From Cristatella mucedo (Eukaryota; Bryozoa; Phylactolaemata; Cristatellidae), in the NCBI GenBank assembly GCA_009760855.2, contig WPIO01000016.1, forward strand, positions 4,919,001-4,983,000: a DNA stretch of 64,000 nucleotides, in the 5' to 3' direction. Below are positions 30,101-45,100 of the stretch, piece by piece. The first letter of the stretch is position 1. Every line of letters starts with the position of its first letter. The notes under the pieces are model-generated. The model saw nothing but the letters and a program-made list of their open reading frames with translations. It had not been told where the DNA came from and searched no databases. The position numbers and the translations under genes were made by a program.

Positions 30101-33100
30101 GCTGCAGCTTTTATGGAAACACCGCGAGAGTGCACGAAAGAGCACCTGCAAGCTTGGGCGCCGCCCGCTGCATGCCGAGGCGAGCACGAAGCAGGCCCAG
30201 CGCCGGGTTTAATGCTTGCGGGCAAATCGTAAAAGCAGAATCGTGCGAATTACCTACACAACAGTTTGCAAGAACCACGCACTACTGACCACTCAGCAAC
30301 AGACAAGCCGCTCTGAAAAGCACGGCGAGCAGTCGAGCACCGAGCAGCACTTACGCTGCCGGCGTCGGGTACTGCTCAAGAATGGCAGAGGCTCGTGCCG
30401 ACGACACTCCAGGTAATGCTTGCAGCAGAGCTGCAAACGTGTCGCGGACAGTGCGAGGTCGGGTCTTGGTAGCAAGCCTGTTGAATTCGTCGAACGACAG
30501 CTGGGCAATCTCCTGCTCCGCCAGGTTGAGATCGCCGTGAGGCATGTCCTCCTGGCGAAAAGCACACAGCGTTTTGTGCTAAAACAGAGAAGCAAAGGAA
30601 AATACACGACTGCAAAATGTCACATCCTTGCTAGAAGTTTGGCTCTCGATGCACGACAGCAAGGTAGTCATCACATCCGAAAGAGGGCATCGTGGCGGCT
30701 GCTGAAAAAAAGAAAGAATAAGAGAGCAATCGGGTTTCAGAACAGTACTCATTTGTTTGGTCCTTGTGCATGGTCCTTGCATGCTTATGTGTACTGACAC
30801 CATGCATATTATCACTAACCATATTGAAATGCTTCCTGCACATCATATGTGAAGTAGTTAGAAAGAGATGTAGCTATGTGAGGATGTTCTACAAGTGTAT
30901 TATTATAATCAAGAAAAGTCAAGGGGCACTACATGATTTCTGTGGGCAAGGAGGGACAGCAGAATGTCAGAAGTATCCACAAGGATGAAATCCGAGAATA
31001 GCATATATATACAGGCTCACAAAAAGACAGAGAACATGCATCTACGGATAAGTTAATCGGGATAGTAACAGGGGGAGGGCAAAAGACGTGCAGGACTTTG
31101 TGTACTAGTCACCTGGAAAGAAGGATAATCCGGCATTGAGCCGACCAAATGAGATTATATGAAAGCTAAAAACGAAAGGGCACACGGGCCACTTCCAGCA
31201 AAGCAGCACTGCGGTCAACTTGAATGATGACTTTTGCACATCAGACGGTCGCCTAGCATGCGACGAATTTCAAGCAGATGGACCAGTAAACAGGTGGTTG
31301 ATAGCTCTTGCCTATTTTTATAACCTCATGTCCACTGACCTAGGCTATATGCACGTAGAAGTTCAGCTACAATTCAATCAATAAATAATCTATTTTGACC
31401 ATGGGTAAAGCCAGACTCAAGGCCCAACTTCGCCATCTTGCTTGGCTGGTCAAGCCTAGAAAAGCCTGGAAGAAGGAACAGTGGGAGGCTGAGAAAGGGA
31501 GGCTGAGAGTGCTGGGCAGAGAAAGGGAGGCTGAAGGGGCAGCGCCACCGTGACGTGAGACTACTGCACTACGTAGCTCCCCTTCCATGTTGCTACACAG
31601 CCATGTCTGCCTGCTGTCACCAATATAACATTGCACAAATTCGGGCCTGCTTAGGCAGGAATGCCGTGGTGAAGTTGGTTCATGCATTCGTGACATCCGT
31701 CTGGACTTATTTATATATCTTACTGCTTGCCAGTCTACCGGGCGGCGCTAATAAGGTGCTCGCAGTTGGTGCAACGCTCTGCAGATAGGCGTGTCTGAGG
31801 ATGGCGGTGCAGTTGCCACATCATGACACTTCTTGCAGACCTGCTCTGGCTCCCAGGCAAGCAACGCATCGACTTCAAGGTTTTGTCACTCACTTTTAGG
31901 TTTCATCATTCACTTGTTCAGCCTACCTACCCAAAACTAATTCCCAATCGGCCTAGGCATCGTAGCAACCGACTCAAGTTGCCTCAAAAAGTGCCTCTAA
32001 CCATCCTCAAATTCTTTGGGACGGTGCCTTCAGTTCATATGTTACCAAAACCTGGAGCCCACTCTAGACTGACGTCACGACATTCCCTGACTTGACGACA
32101 TTTAAAAAGAAGCCAAAAAATCTGCCACATCTTAAAAGCATCTTCTGGGTCCTTGCAAATTGTACTTTGAGCGCTTATGCATGAGAAAGTGCTGTTTGCA
32201 ATGGTAATATTAATACACTTGTATAGCATGCTCAGAGAACTTTTTACATATGCTTCCTTTATGGCACATGTTAAGTACCCAGAAAGAGACATTTTCCCTT
32301 CAGATGCTATATAACTGTCATCACTATTACATTAATTTGTAAGATAAACAATACTAAGAAATGGACAAACAACATAGACAACATGAAATGATTGCAAGTA
32401 GTGCTGAAGCTGCATACTCATTGTTCACTCATAAGGCAGCATGCTCCAGACGTTTAGTGGTGGCCAGAAGAGCAAGGATTTTCCCCTGGGAAGGTCAAGA
32501 CCACAATAAATGAAAAGCTATAGCACATTAATAATAATAATAATAAATTTGATAAACCACTCTCAGAGAACTCAATCTCTTTCTGGGCACTTTACACTTG
32601 ATGCAAAGGAAGCACGATCGAATGGTTAGTGGTAGCATGCTCAATAAACAAGACGAATAGCATGGTAAGTGGTGACATGCACAGAACGCGGCAGTGTCAG
32701 GATAAGCTCATAAAGGACGAATCACATGGACCCACTAAATGATGTCATAAATAGACGCGCTTTTAGTTTCATTTTAAATGTGGTTAATCAGAGGATGTCG
32801 TGGTGCAAGTCTGGAGTGGGTTCCAGGCTTTGGAAGTACACGAACTAAAGGCACGATCTCCAAAGCATTTGAGGTTTGTATGAGGTATAGTTAAACAATT
32901 AGATTCTGAAAAGCAAGTGGAACGATGCTTAGCCTGGTGGGGGAGAAGACCTGATAGGTAGGCTGGGGCCAAAGAATGAAGGGACCTGAAAGTGAGCGAC
33001 AAAACCTAAATAAATCATGGTTTTTTATTCGACAAGAACCGGAGGTTGCTCAAAAGTAGGACATAAGTTCGTCGTTGGCCACGGTCGCAGGGGGGCCACT

Positions 33101-36100
33101 GGTGTGTAGGCCGAACACTCAACCTCAGCTGCCTGTCGATATAGCTCAAGAGTCGTTACATAGGATCAAATCAGGCGAGTGGCTGTGCTACTGCCTCAGC
33201 ACCAAACAATGATTCATAAAAAAGTACTTCATTTAAGTTAGTATTGGTCAAGCATGTTGGATTTCAATTCTCAATCACTGTTCTTTGGGGGGGGGGGGGT
33301 AATTACATTTGGCAGCAAGATAACGACCCTATACACACGGCAGAAAAGTATTTTTTGACGAATCCTTGCTTGGTGCTGGTGAACTGGCCCTGCCAGTCAG
33401 TCGTCCGATCTGAATACCGTGGAATGATATGGAGCGATATCGACAGGCGGCTGAGGCATAGTGTTCGCCCTACACCACTAGCTGACCTTTTCAGTAAAAC
33501 TCAGGCGCAGTGCAATGTGCTACACCTGAATACACAATTCAGAAGCTTTTGGCCTTTATGCCTAGCCAGACAAAGGAGGCCATAAAGAACCGTGGTTGGA
33601 CGATGTCGTGCTAAAAGCTTACTCTGCTTGAAGACCGTTGGCTAGAGGAGCTTTTGCTTTGCAGCTTCCTCGACTGCGGGAATCACTTCCACAACGATTA
33701 CTCCTGCTGCTCACTATCTCAACTGTCCCCCTGAGTCAGCCATGCTTCTCACTTTCTCTTTGTTGCGTGAGAGGAAGTTTGTTGGCAACCAAATGCGTAC
33801 CGAAAGGCTCTGAGGGCCCAACAGGAAACTCTCCCGAGTAACGTCAGCATAGTATTCGAGGCTTCGTAGATTTACAGACGAATGCAAATTGCATTATGTT
33901 TCACATACATGCCAGCAGCGCGTGTTCGCTTTTGGGTAACCAATAACTGCTTTCACATGCTACACATAGCAATAGTGTGCCTGCCATCGTAGTAAACCCT
34001 CTTTATCCCAGAACGATTATATACAGCCACAGCAGCCACACTGCAAGAAATATTTTGCACCTCGCTGTATGTAAAACAGTCTAATCTCTCGATACTACTC
34101 TCCCTTCGACCGTTTAAAAAATACTAGCTGATTTAACAGCCTCTTTTTGTATAGCGACGGAAGAAGAGCCTTCGTACCTAGCTGAATCTGCTGAACTGCT
34201 GCATCAGTTTCAGCCTCTTCGCGCCCTCAGGTCCTGTGTGGACAATAAATTAGCTGTCCCATTCCTCCGCTTAAAGACAGTTGGCGACAGAAGCTTTCGC
34301 TCTGCAGGTCCTAGACTGTGGAACTCGCTTCCACAATTCTTACGCAACGACAACTACTCTCCAAATGCCGACTATGGCTCATTCTTTTCAGCAGTCCTGA
34401 GCTGCTACTTCCATGCTACTCACTACCTCAACTGCTCTCCTGACTCTGCTATGCTTCCCACTTTCTCTTTGTTGCGTGAGACGAAGTCTGTTGGCTACCG
34501 AATGCTTGTACCGAAAGCCTCTTAGGCTGTGACTGTGATACACAAAACTCTCCTGCGTAACACCCACGTGGTCTTTATGACTTTGTGGAGTTACAGACGG
34601 AGATACATTACATTGACGACTATCACCACCGCTTGTAGTGTCGATAAAGGATCGTGCACCGCAGGATTCGAACCCACGATCTCGGGCCGAGGTCGTGAAA
34701 AGCAACCGCCTTACCCAGTGAGCCATTACGGCTCATTGTTTCCATACATATGGAGAGGTTGTACTTACAATGAAGTAGTTATGGGGTGTACCATGGTCTG
34801 ATGTGACAGGCACATTTTATTGCTTTCCTCATAGCTCATATCAGGAGAGAGTTAATTGCCCCAGAGTTAGCCAAGAGCATCCTCTTGGGCGAGTTTAGTA
34901 GCATTACTTACACGCTTGGTACAAAAAAGGCTATCATGACACTATTTACGTCGGTAGATTACTGAGTTTTCGAGCATGTATACCATCAACCTGTTTAGTT
35001 CTACGCACTCCTAAGTGGCAAAATGTCAACACTCGTGTCCTCCCAGTACCTATACTTCAGGATCGGCCCCATGGAGATACAAAGTATCGGATGAGAAACA
35101 TTGCAGCGACTAGGTGCAAGCACGTGCTGACACTGCTCGGTCAACAAGGTTCAAGCAATTATGAGATCGAAAAATACATTTTCGAATTCACCATGCACTA
35201 TAATATATCAACAGATCCAATGGTACTGGTTGGCTGCAGCAGAATCTGGTTGACTGGGCAGGATTGATACCAGGGGTGACCGACTCATTAGGATGGTTCG
35301 AGTCTAGACATCCAAATCAAGCCAGCCAATCGAGTAACTGAGCAGCCTCAGTATCCACTCTGCTGCACTCATCTCATACGAGTGCTCAGCCAAGGGATGA
35401 CTGCAAAAAGGCACCACTTCGTTGATTAATGAACCAGATTAACTAACCGCCTTTTTGTTGCCCAGTTTCCAAACCCACACTGCTGTTCCCAGGCATGATG
35501 TCACAAGATCAGAATGCTAAGGCCGGCAGGCTCACGGACACGAGCAAAGCAAAGGCAGGAGGCCAGCTGGGCTAAAGTCGGCCGAGGCTACGCTCACGGG
35601 CTCACAAACGCTCACGGGCTCACAAATGCTCACGGGCTCACAAACGCTCACGGGCTCACAAACGCTCACGCAAACGCTCACGGGCTCACAAACGCTCACG
35701 GGCTCACAAACGCTCACGGGCTCACAAACGCTCACGGGCTCACAAACGCTCACGGGCTCACAAACGCTCACGGGCTCACAAACGCTCACGGGCTCACAAA
35801 CGCTCACGGGCTCACAAACGCTCACGGGCTCACAAACGCTCACGGGCTCACAAATGTGCGCAGGCGAGGCTAAGGGCGATGGCACCCATGCCAGGCATGC
35901 AGTGCAACCAAGGGGGAGGAACCATTGAAAGAATGTGCTACTAGTACGGTTATGGCACAGATCGAGGGATTCTCAATGTGCCATGTAGTGCCCAAGCTCC
36001 GACGAGCACATAAACGAGAGCCCGTGCTGCGGCAGCAGAGACCAACGAGGCGTGTACACATTGGCTGCTATCGTGCACAACATGGCAAATCGACGACAGA

Positions 36101-39100
36101 CGTTGCAAACACAGAACCCGACGAAATAGCAGCAAGCCAAACTGAACCAAGAGTTGTGCACGGTTTGGCAGCACACCCGCAGTAAGGAGTTGGCAGCGTG
36201 GGATGGGTAAACGAGCCCCTGCAAGGAAGCCTCCTCGGCTGCTGCCGAGGCAAGCACACATGCCACCCCCCCCCCCCCGTAGATCGTCCAGAAACAGCTC
36301 CAAGCATGGCTCGTCTTACCGAGTAAAGGCTTTGCAAATGCCGGGTCATTATCGTCAGATATGCCACAGTTTCGTAAAGATCCTTGGTGCGCTTGACGTA
36401 GAACTCTTCGATTACCTGCCCAGACGAAGGAAGAAAGAGCCTGCAGCGAGCTGCTTGGCCGAGCACGGCTTCTTGGTGTGATACCTTGTAGTACAAGGTG
36501 TAGCTCCGAGAAGTACGCCTGCGCAGAAGCCCTCGGCAAGGCGCCTGGGCCACACTACCATACAAATGCTGCAGCCGCCTCGTGGACACGGCACGCAGCA
36601 ACCCAAGGTGCAAGACACGCCAAACGATGAGTAACACGAGCCCATTCACTACCTTCGCATCGTAATCGGTCTATGCACTGCTGCTGGGGTAGAGCTGCCC
36701 AGTATACCTGCGTGTTCATGATGGCTTGCTGCAGGACCTCCGGTTTGATGCGCTCGTGGCCGATGCTCCTCGGTTGTTCGATCAAGTAGATAGGTCGGCG
36801 TAGGCCACAGGCTTTCATACGGCGCTGCATCAATGTGGATAAAAATAAGAAGCTAGACAAGGCAAGTGTCAGCGCAACAGACGCCTTCTCCCGGAGCCTG
36901 GCAGGCACGAACTCGGCAAGCACAAAACTCGCTTTATCAAACGATCGGTGATTAGACAGAACGGTGGTGCACACGCTAGACATGCAAGGTAAGAGAGATG
37001 GGCTCAATCGTTTGCTGTTTCAGAAACAGCCGACAGCCGACTTCCCTCCTCCTCGTGTCCAACTAGAGCATCGAGCGATTAAGTGATGAGACAGTCGGGC
37101 TATTTTCAGATATCAAAAATAGCTTAATGTCTGACTGACACGCCACACAACAGGAACTGAACAACTACTAGAGCAGTAGGTTTTGCACGGTGGCCAGGTA
37201 AATAAGGCAGAGACAATGAGGATAATAACAAAAATAATACGTTTGTTATAATGCCCTCAGAAAAATCAATCTCGTTCTAGGTTTTTTATACTTGCTGATA
37301 GCATAGATAGAAGCATTCACGGCTTTCACTTGGGTTTCATTTGCCATAATGAAAGACCAGTCCTCCACGGTTCAGAGGGCAGACATGAACATGCTGGCCT
37401 TCCTCATTCTGACCACGGTGACTAGTAGTCGACGTGCCCGCTACAGCTGGTCCTCTCTTGCCTCACTGAATTGCCATCCCTGATCGGCCGCAATCAGACG
37501 TGGACAAAGAGTGAGACAAGAAGGCACCATCCCAGCGAGTCAAGCACTGGCTAGGGCTCCTAAATTTAGCTTACTAGTGCTGCACCCAAGCCGTGTGGAA
37601 TTTTCCTAGGGGCCCTGCCTTGACCTTGGCTGGCCCTAACTGCAGCAGCTAAGAGACGTGCTGAGTACCAAGATGCTCCTTCGGATTAGTCCACGACTGT
37701 ATCTGGCCTCACTCCCGTCCCCCTTCTTCCTGGCATGCCTATGTGAGGTGCAGTGCAGAAAAAGCACAATGTCTGCAGATCAAACTTCGTGATCACAAGA
37801 GTCCGCAAAGAGTAGACTAGAACAATCAGCCGTTGTAGTCACCGTGGCTGTTAGACGTTTTGAAAGGCATTACCACAGTAAGAAGATGTGCAATCACAGC
37901 AGCAACATATGCGGACTTGCATATGCCATATTAAATCGTAATTTAGTAGTAATTAAGTAATTGACATAATTAGGTCGAACAAAAGTCGTAATAATAAAAA
38001 TTGTGCACAGTATAATTTGAGTTATATCTTCTGATTCAAGTCGTTAGCTATGCCACAAAGACCCTCAAATTCAGGCTTGATTAGGCAAGGATACTACATA
38101 CAAATTGGGGTCAATCCATTTGTAACACCCCCTTTCGACTTCCGTTAACTCACTGCTTTCTGGTCTACCGGCCTGTGCCATCAGGAGCTTACAGCTGGTG
38201 CAAAACTGTAGCTAGGTTTGTCAGTCGTTAACGTTGCAGTTGCCACATCACACCACTACTCGCAGACCTGCACTGGCTTTCAATCAAGCAGCCTGTCGAC
38301 TTCAAGGTTCTGTCACTTATTTGCATGTCCCTTCATTCTCTGGCTCCAGCCTGCCTATCAAAAATACTCCCCTGCCACCGCCAGGCCAAGCATCGAAACA
38401 CCAGCTGCTCTTACTCAAATCGTTTAGCTATACCTCGTACGAACCTCAAATCTTTGGAGACTTTGCCTTTAATTCGTATGCTCCCAAAGCCTGGAGCTCA
38501 CTGCCTACTGACGTCACGACATCCACTGACTTGGCCACATTTAAAAAAGAGCTGAAAGTGCACCTTTTTCTCACAGCATTCACCGGTCCGTGTAAATTGT
38601 CTACGGTGTGCTTATGTGTTCTGAAGCGGTGTATGCTATCCCTAACAAATTGACATGCTTCTTTTTAAGCTTAAGTAAGAGTGGCCAAAAAGAGATGCAG
38701 ATACCTTGTGATGCTATAAAAATATTATTATTCCTATTATGACTAATTAAGGAATCATATCAGCCGATTAGTGATAAGATGCACAATGTCAGCATGCCTT
38801 AAGCACAATAGGAAAATGCATATGGACAGAGCAGCTGCTGGAACAAGAGTGATACTAGAACCCTTTTAAATGTGGTCAAGTCATGGTAACTCGTGACGTC
38901 GGCCGGTGGCAAGTTCTAGGCTTTGGAAGCATAGGTACTGAAGCCGTGGTCAGCAAGGATTTGGAGTTGGTCTGTGGCACACTAAGGAGAGCAAGTTACA
39001 GAAGTCTAGACAGGATATCATGAACGCATCAACTAACTTTGATTAATTACCCTTATCTAAACCTAACCAACTTGCTTCAAAATAATGAAGCAGAAAGTAG

Positions 39101-42100
39101 GCAGACATGGCTGATGAGCTAATGTAGTGAAAGATGATGCGATCTAGTGAAAGGTAGTTTTGGACCAGGGCACCAGATTCCGCAAAAGCTACAGTGGAAA
39201 TGCTGGCCGAGCCTATGCTGAGGGCTAGGCTTCCCTAGACCTGTGTGTCATATGCATTACAAGAAAAGCCTCGAGTGTGCATGGCGATGCCATCGACAAA
39301 ATGAGGGTACATGGTGAAAAGTAGTAGACCTAGAAGGAATCGTTGGGGTACCAAATTCCTTAATGGTTCGCCGGATAAAGAGCAAGCACAGACCGACCAC
39401 AACAGCTGCCAGCACTGCAATCATGAAGCGATGTAGCTAACCAGGTGCAGCAGGTCACTGGTTCCACTCTCTAGAAACCCAGCTCAAACCGGCTCGAGTG
39501 CCTAGAAGTGTAGAAATAGAGGCACACCTGCAGTCAGACCCTAACATGGTGACGTCAATCAAAAGAAGATTTAGCACCCATCAGCTACAAACAGCCACAA
39601 TGAAACTGCCGGCGAGCTAAATCGGCCTGTTTATGACTGATGATAATTATTCGTTGTTCTAAACTAACTTGAAGGGGCTAATCTAACATAAGTCTAATTT
39701 GATGAGCCTTGTGGACAAAACCTGGCCACAGAATTATATGACTAAGCTTGCATTTCGAGCAAAACAGCGTCTGAGCACTGGCTGAATCAGCTACAAGATA
39801 AAAGCAGCACAAAAGACAAGTGATTAGTTGAGGCATCAAACCTTCTGCTCTTTGTAGCGTCCGTCGATTATGCTTCCAGAGAGATCGTCGAGCCGCTTCC
39901 GCTCGATCACATAATCCAGCACGATTTCCTGCGGCTGTGCTGCTTCCAGAGTTGCACTCCCTGCAGTGAGGCGACGTGCAGATAGCCCTCGGCTACCAAG
40001 GCCACATGCTTAGCAACAACACAAATGCGACCCCCACTCTAAGACCCCGGTCTTCCTCTACACAACAGAGAGCTCCTATCGACATACTGCCGGGTATACA
40101 AGGGAGAGGTCGGATCGCTGATTGACCTCGACCAAGCCAGTACACTGTCACGAGCTTTTCTATCGGACAGGCTGATCTCCAGTCATACCTGTTATGCCTG
40201 GCAGCTTGATCTGAGGGGCCAAGGTTTTCTCTCGAGCGAGCCAAACGAAATCTCCTACACTTAGCAGACGCACTTCGAAGGCCACACCATTCCTCGCCAG
40301 CTCGGGCAGCAGCGCCTGCTTAGAGCTTCCAGCCCTGTAATGGTGGCAATGAGCAATGTGCAGCCAGTTGGCATCGGTACAGCGCTGCTACTTAGAATGC
40401 CCTTATACCCATCCTACCGCCGACCCAGAAGCAGAATCGGCACTGGAGCAGCAGCAGCAGTTGTGGTGGCAGCAGGAGTAACAGCATGGACGCAGTAGCA
40501 GCAGCGTCAGTGGCAGGGCAGCAGCAGTAGCAGCAGCATTGGCTCAGCAGCAGCAATTCTCGGCAGCTTTTGATACCATCGATCACAAAGTTCTTCCAGA
40601 GCGCCTCTCATCTCGCCTGGGCATCACTGGCACTGCTCTGCAGTGGTCCAGGTCCTATCTCAGTGGGATACACCAGAGTATTGATGTGAATGGACAAAGA
40701 TCATCTGAGGTACCTCTGAAATATGGCGTACCTCAGGGCTCCGTGCTAAGTCCGGTTCTTTTCACGGTTTAAACTCTCCCTCTTGCTGATGTGATTGCCA
40801 AGCACAATCTAGGCTTTCACTTCTAAGCAGATGACACTCAATTGTACCTTTGCTTTGATCCGTCCCAGCCTTCCAGCACCTCGAATTCTCTCAACTCACT
40901 TGCTGCATGTATTGATGACATCTGCACATGGATGGCAGCAAATTTTCTAAAATTAAATGACGATAGAACTAACTTGCTAGTTATGGGCAAACCCAGTGTT
41001 ACTCAAAAATTGGAAAGGCTGAAACTCAAAATTGGCTCTGCCAGCATATCACCACTTGAATCAGCTCGAAATCTAGGTGTCATATTCCAAAGCAACCTCT
41101 CGTTAGACGACCATATCAGCTCCATAGTCAAATCTGCCTATTTTCAGCTTCATAACATTGCTAAACATCGGGCTTGTTTAGATAAGGATACCACATCTAA
41201 GTTGGTCCATGCATTCGTGACATCCCGTCTCGACTTCTGCAACTCACTGCTCGCTGGCCTACCGGCATGTGCGATCAAGCGATTGCAGCTGGTGCAAAAC
41301 TCCGCAGCTAGGCTTGTCTGTCGTGAGCTTCGCAGTTGCCACATTACTGCACTTCTCGCTGACCTGCACTGGCTACCAGTCAAGCAACGGATTGACTTCA
41401 AGGTTTTGTCGCTCGCTTTTAGGTCACTTCATTCCTTGGCGCCAGCCTATCTGTCAGATATACTCCCCCAACAGGCCAAGCATCGTACCACCATCTTTTA
41501 GGTATCTACCAGTCTACAAATACCCGGTACAAACCTCAAATCCTTTGGAGACCGTGCATTTAGTTCGTATGCTCCCAAAGCCTGGAACTCACTCCCGACC
41601 TGCATCAGAACATCCCCAGACCTGACCACATTTAAAAAGAATTTAAAAACACACCTATGTAGGACAGCATTTAGTGGGTCCCTGTGATTCGTCCTTGATA
41701 TGCTTATTCGTGCTGACACTGTGCATGCTGCCACTAACCACATTTGCATGCTGACCCTATGCATGTCACCCCTAACCACGTTATTCATTTTGTTTGTTTG
41801 TCAAGCATAATTTTACTCATCATTCAATTGCATTTCCCTTTGCAGCAAATGTAAAGCGCCTAGAGAGAGATTAAGTTCTCGGAGGGCGCTTTATCAAGTG
41901 CATTATTATTATTATTATTACTATTAGCAAGGCATCAGCAGCGCAGTGCCGAGTCATCTGCATGCCTAGTCACGCGTAACCTGATCGGCAACCCTGTTGC
42001 AAAGTGCTTGAGAAGCAGGCGGCAGCTATAAAAGTACAGCAACATCTCCGGCAATGCTTGACAAACCCGTAGTGCTCTCGATTGTCCACACAGAGGACGA

Positions 42101-45100
42101 TCTCGAATTCCCCAGGTCGAAGTGTGAACAGTGGAGTTGCAACGGCAGGCGTCGGAGCAGTAGTCTGTTGCTGGGACATGGCATATGCTATGACGCCAGC
42201 ATTGGCATCACTGTCGCTGCCCACAGTGAAATCGGATACTGCACTGCTGATGCTTACAGCCACTGAGCTCTGATAGCGGGCAGCAGAAGCCACTTTCGGC
42301 TGCTTTGAACGAGCCGGGCCGACCTTTTTACCCGTCGGCCTGCTGCTGCCAATCTGAGAGTCGGCCACTGTGATCCCGTCAGTTATTGCAGAAGGACAAA
42401 CCACAGGACGGCTGTGATGTGCAGTAGGTGCAGCGGCTGCAGATAGCTCACAGTGATCAGGGATGCCTGTGTAAACTGGCTCAGTCGAAACATCAGGCAC
42501 GTCCTTTTCGCACAGGTAAGCGTGCACCTCGTCATTACTCGGAGTTTTCCTGAAATAATGAGCCATGCATGCAGCAGCTGCTGAGAGACATCGGAAATTT
42601 AGACCGACAAGTCATTCGGCGATAATGATATAATATAAATAGATGTGTATGGCACCCTTGGAAAGCTGAATCACTCTTTAGACAGTGGCTCGTCGATGTA
42701 CAGCCAAAGGCAGAGATGCTGCCTCGTTTATCGGCAGTAGCCAGCAGCGGCCGAACATTGGCTGGCTAGGTCTCTACTTCAGCGCTGGTGATCGCTGATG
42801 GCTTACCTGCTGAGGCACAAATCATAGCTAAGGCCCGACATGAGTAAATCCTCGTAGGAACACCTGATCAAATAGCGTAGGCAGCTGCCTGCAAATGGCA
42901 AGAACAAGCCTGCAACTGCAGCACTGCCAAAACACTGCGCGCACGAGCTCACCAACACTGCAGGCATTTGCACACGACTGCTGCACAGAGCACGACTGAA
43001 ACCAAACAGACCAAGTGGAGGCACTTGCTGGCGTTGCCTAGAGAATGCATCTAAACGAGCCGGTGCACAGCCTCAGCCTTGCACAGATATACTGCCCCAT
43101 TTCCACGCCAGATTTCAAGATAGCCTCCTTGCTTCATTCCTGTGCGCATCTCGACTAATTATAAAATAACAACAATAACAATAAGACATTCGTACAGCAA
43201 CCTCAGAGAACTAAACCTCTTACCGGGCCCTTTAAATATGCAGGAAAAGAAGCATGTAAACTGGTTAGTGAAAACATCGATGGCATAAGCATGCATATGC
43301 ACACAAAGAAAATGTGGGAACAGAAGAAGCAAATGCTGTGAGGAACAGGTCGGTTTTAGCATCTTTTCAAACGTTCATGTCTCAATACGTCGTGGCGTCA
43401 ATCAGGATCAATTGTGCGCCTTTGGGTACATCCGAACTAATGGCATGGTCTCTAAAAGATTTGAGGTATGTTAGAGACACAGCTGAGCAACTGAGTCAGA
43501 AGAGCTGGTTGTGTGATGTTAAGCCTAATGAAGACACGGTTGCAATAGGTAAGCCTGGGCAAGGAAATTGAGGGACCTACAAGTCAGTGGCAATAACTTG
43601 AAGTCGATAAGAAACTAGATGTGGAGTCAGTTCGGATCGTGAGAAATGCTGTCAGTGGCAACTGCAACGTTGACGGAATAGATTTCAAATCACACAAGCT
43701 CCTGTACAGCCAAGCCTCAATATATCTATAGCTCCTACTTTACATTTTTGCCAAGACGACATGCCAGCCGCAGGCAATAGTTTCCGCATTTATGGCCAAT
43801 TCTCTTCTATATATAATTTTCAATGAAATCGTGGCTCCACCTAAGCTTCGACATATAACGGATATATGATTAAATTATGATTATATGATTAAAGTACTTA
43901 GAAAGAGATTAAGTTCTCCACGAGCACTGTACAAATGTATTATCATTATTATTACTATTAAAAAGGTCATCAACAAAGGAGATGCAATCACAAGCAAATG
44001 TGATTTATTACCTAAACTTAGCAGGTGGAATGATGCATATCAATATGAAGATAGGCTATAGACAAAATAAAAACTCAACGTTAGAATTACCGAGCACAAA
44101 TAACTAGCATTTAAGTAATGCTCGATATCGCGACAGATCGATAGGTAGAGAAACATCGACATGACATGGCGTAGAGTAAACAACTCAGGGCACGCGAGAA
44201 TAAAAATGTTAAGAAAAATGTTTTGACACCGGCAGGCAAAGAAGATGAAAGTCAATAAAACTTCCTAATCGTTGTGGCAGCAACCTACCAGTACCAGTGG
44301 ATTCTGCAGACCGTCTGCTGCTCACCGGGATCCCACTTGCATCAATATAGACAAACTTGAATGGCAATACTACAGTGCTTCGCACGGCAGAGACCTCAGC
44401 AGCTGCAACTGCAGCTGAAGAACGCCTGCAATGAGTAAAACGTCCAAGGTCATTTACTGGCCAACCATGACCGAGATGGCTTAACTCACCCTGCACAACA
44501 GCATTGCCCTAGCAAAGCAGATCATATGTGGGCAAGGCTTGCGAGAAAAGGACGCCAGGCCTGCCTTTTGGCTCAAATAATCAGTGGCTTAAAGACGACT
44601 GCATTACTACAAACAGCAGGGCAGGAGATCAATTGCACACTCGACTTAAAGACCCGAAGTCTGCCCTCACACTTTTCCCTTGCCAATCTTACAAGCAGCT
44701 AAATTCACTGGGTCTTAGCCTCGGAGTCAGTTGCTTGCTCTTCACGATCCCTGTTGTGGATTCGAGCCCTTCAGAAGGTAGTCTCTAATTTCACACTGCA
44801 AGTGGAGGTAATAGCTATAAAGACTCTTCCGTGTTATTTAAATGAGGGTACTGAATCAGCAGATATTATCTTATCCTCGGATCGTCCTTATGCGTGCTTA
44901 TGCCTGCTGACACTGTGCCTGCTGCTACTAAACATATTTACATGTTGACCCTGTGCATGTCACATCTAACAATGCTATGCTTGATAACTTTGTGAATGTC
45001 ACCACTAATCATTTGGTCATCCTTTATTTACAGCATCTGTAAAGTGCCTAGAGATTCAGTTCTCTGAGGGCCCTATACTAAAGTATTATCATTATTATTA

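Noticed and set aside
30111-30253. A minus-strand frame ending [13 protein letters not shown]-stop that resembled the MUS81 C-terminus
   Set aside because: Its phase does not fit the exon at 30355-30551. The exons at 27705-27616 and 24137-24071 give a phase-perfect and better C-terminus, so the resemblance is chance.
35514-35928. Frames encoding NAHGLT or CEPVSV repeats as a repeat protein
   Set aside because: This is an intronic 18-bp minisatellite. Openness in several frames follows from the period and no start or splice context supports a gene.
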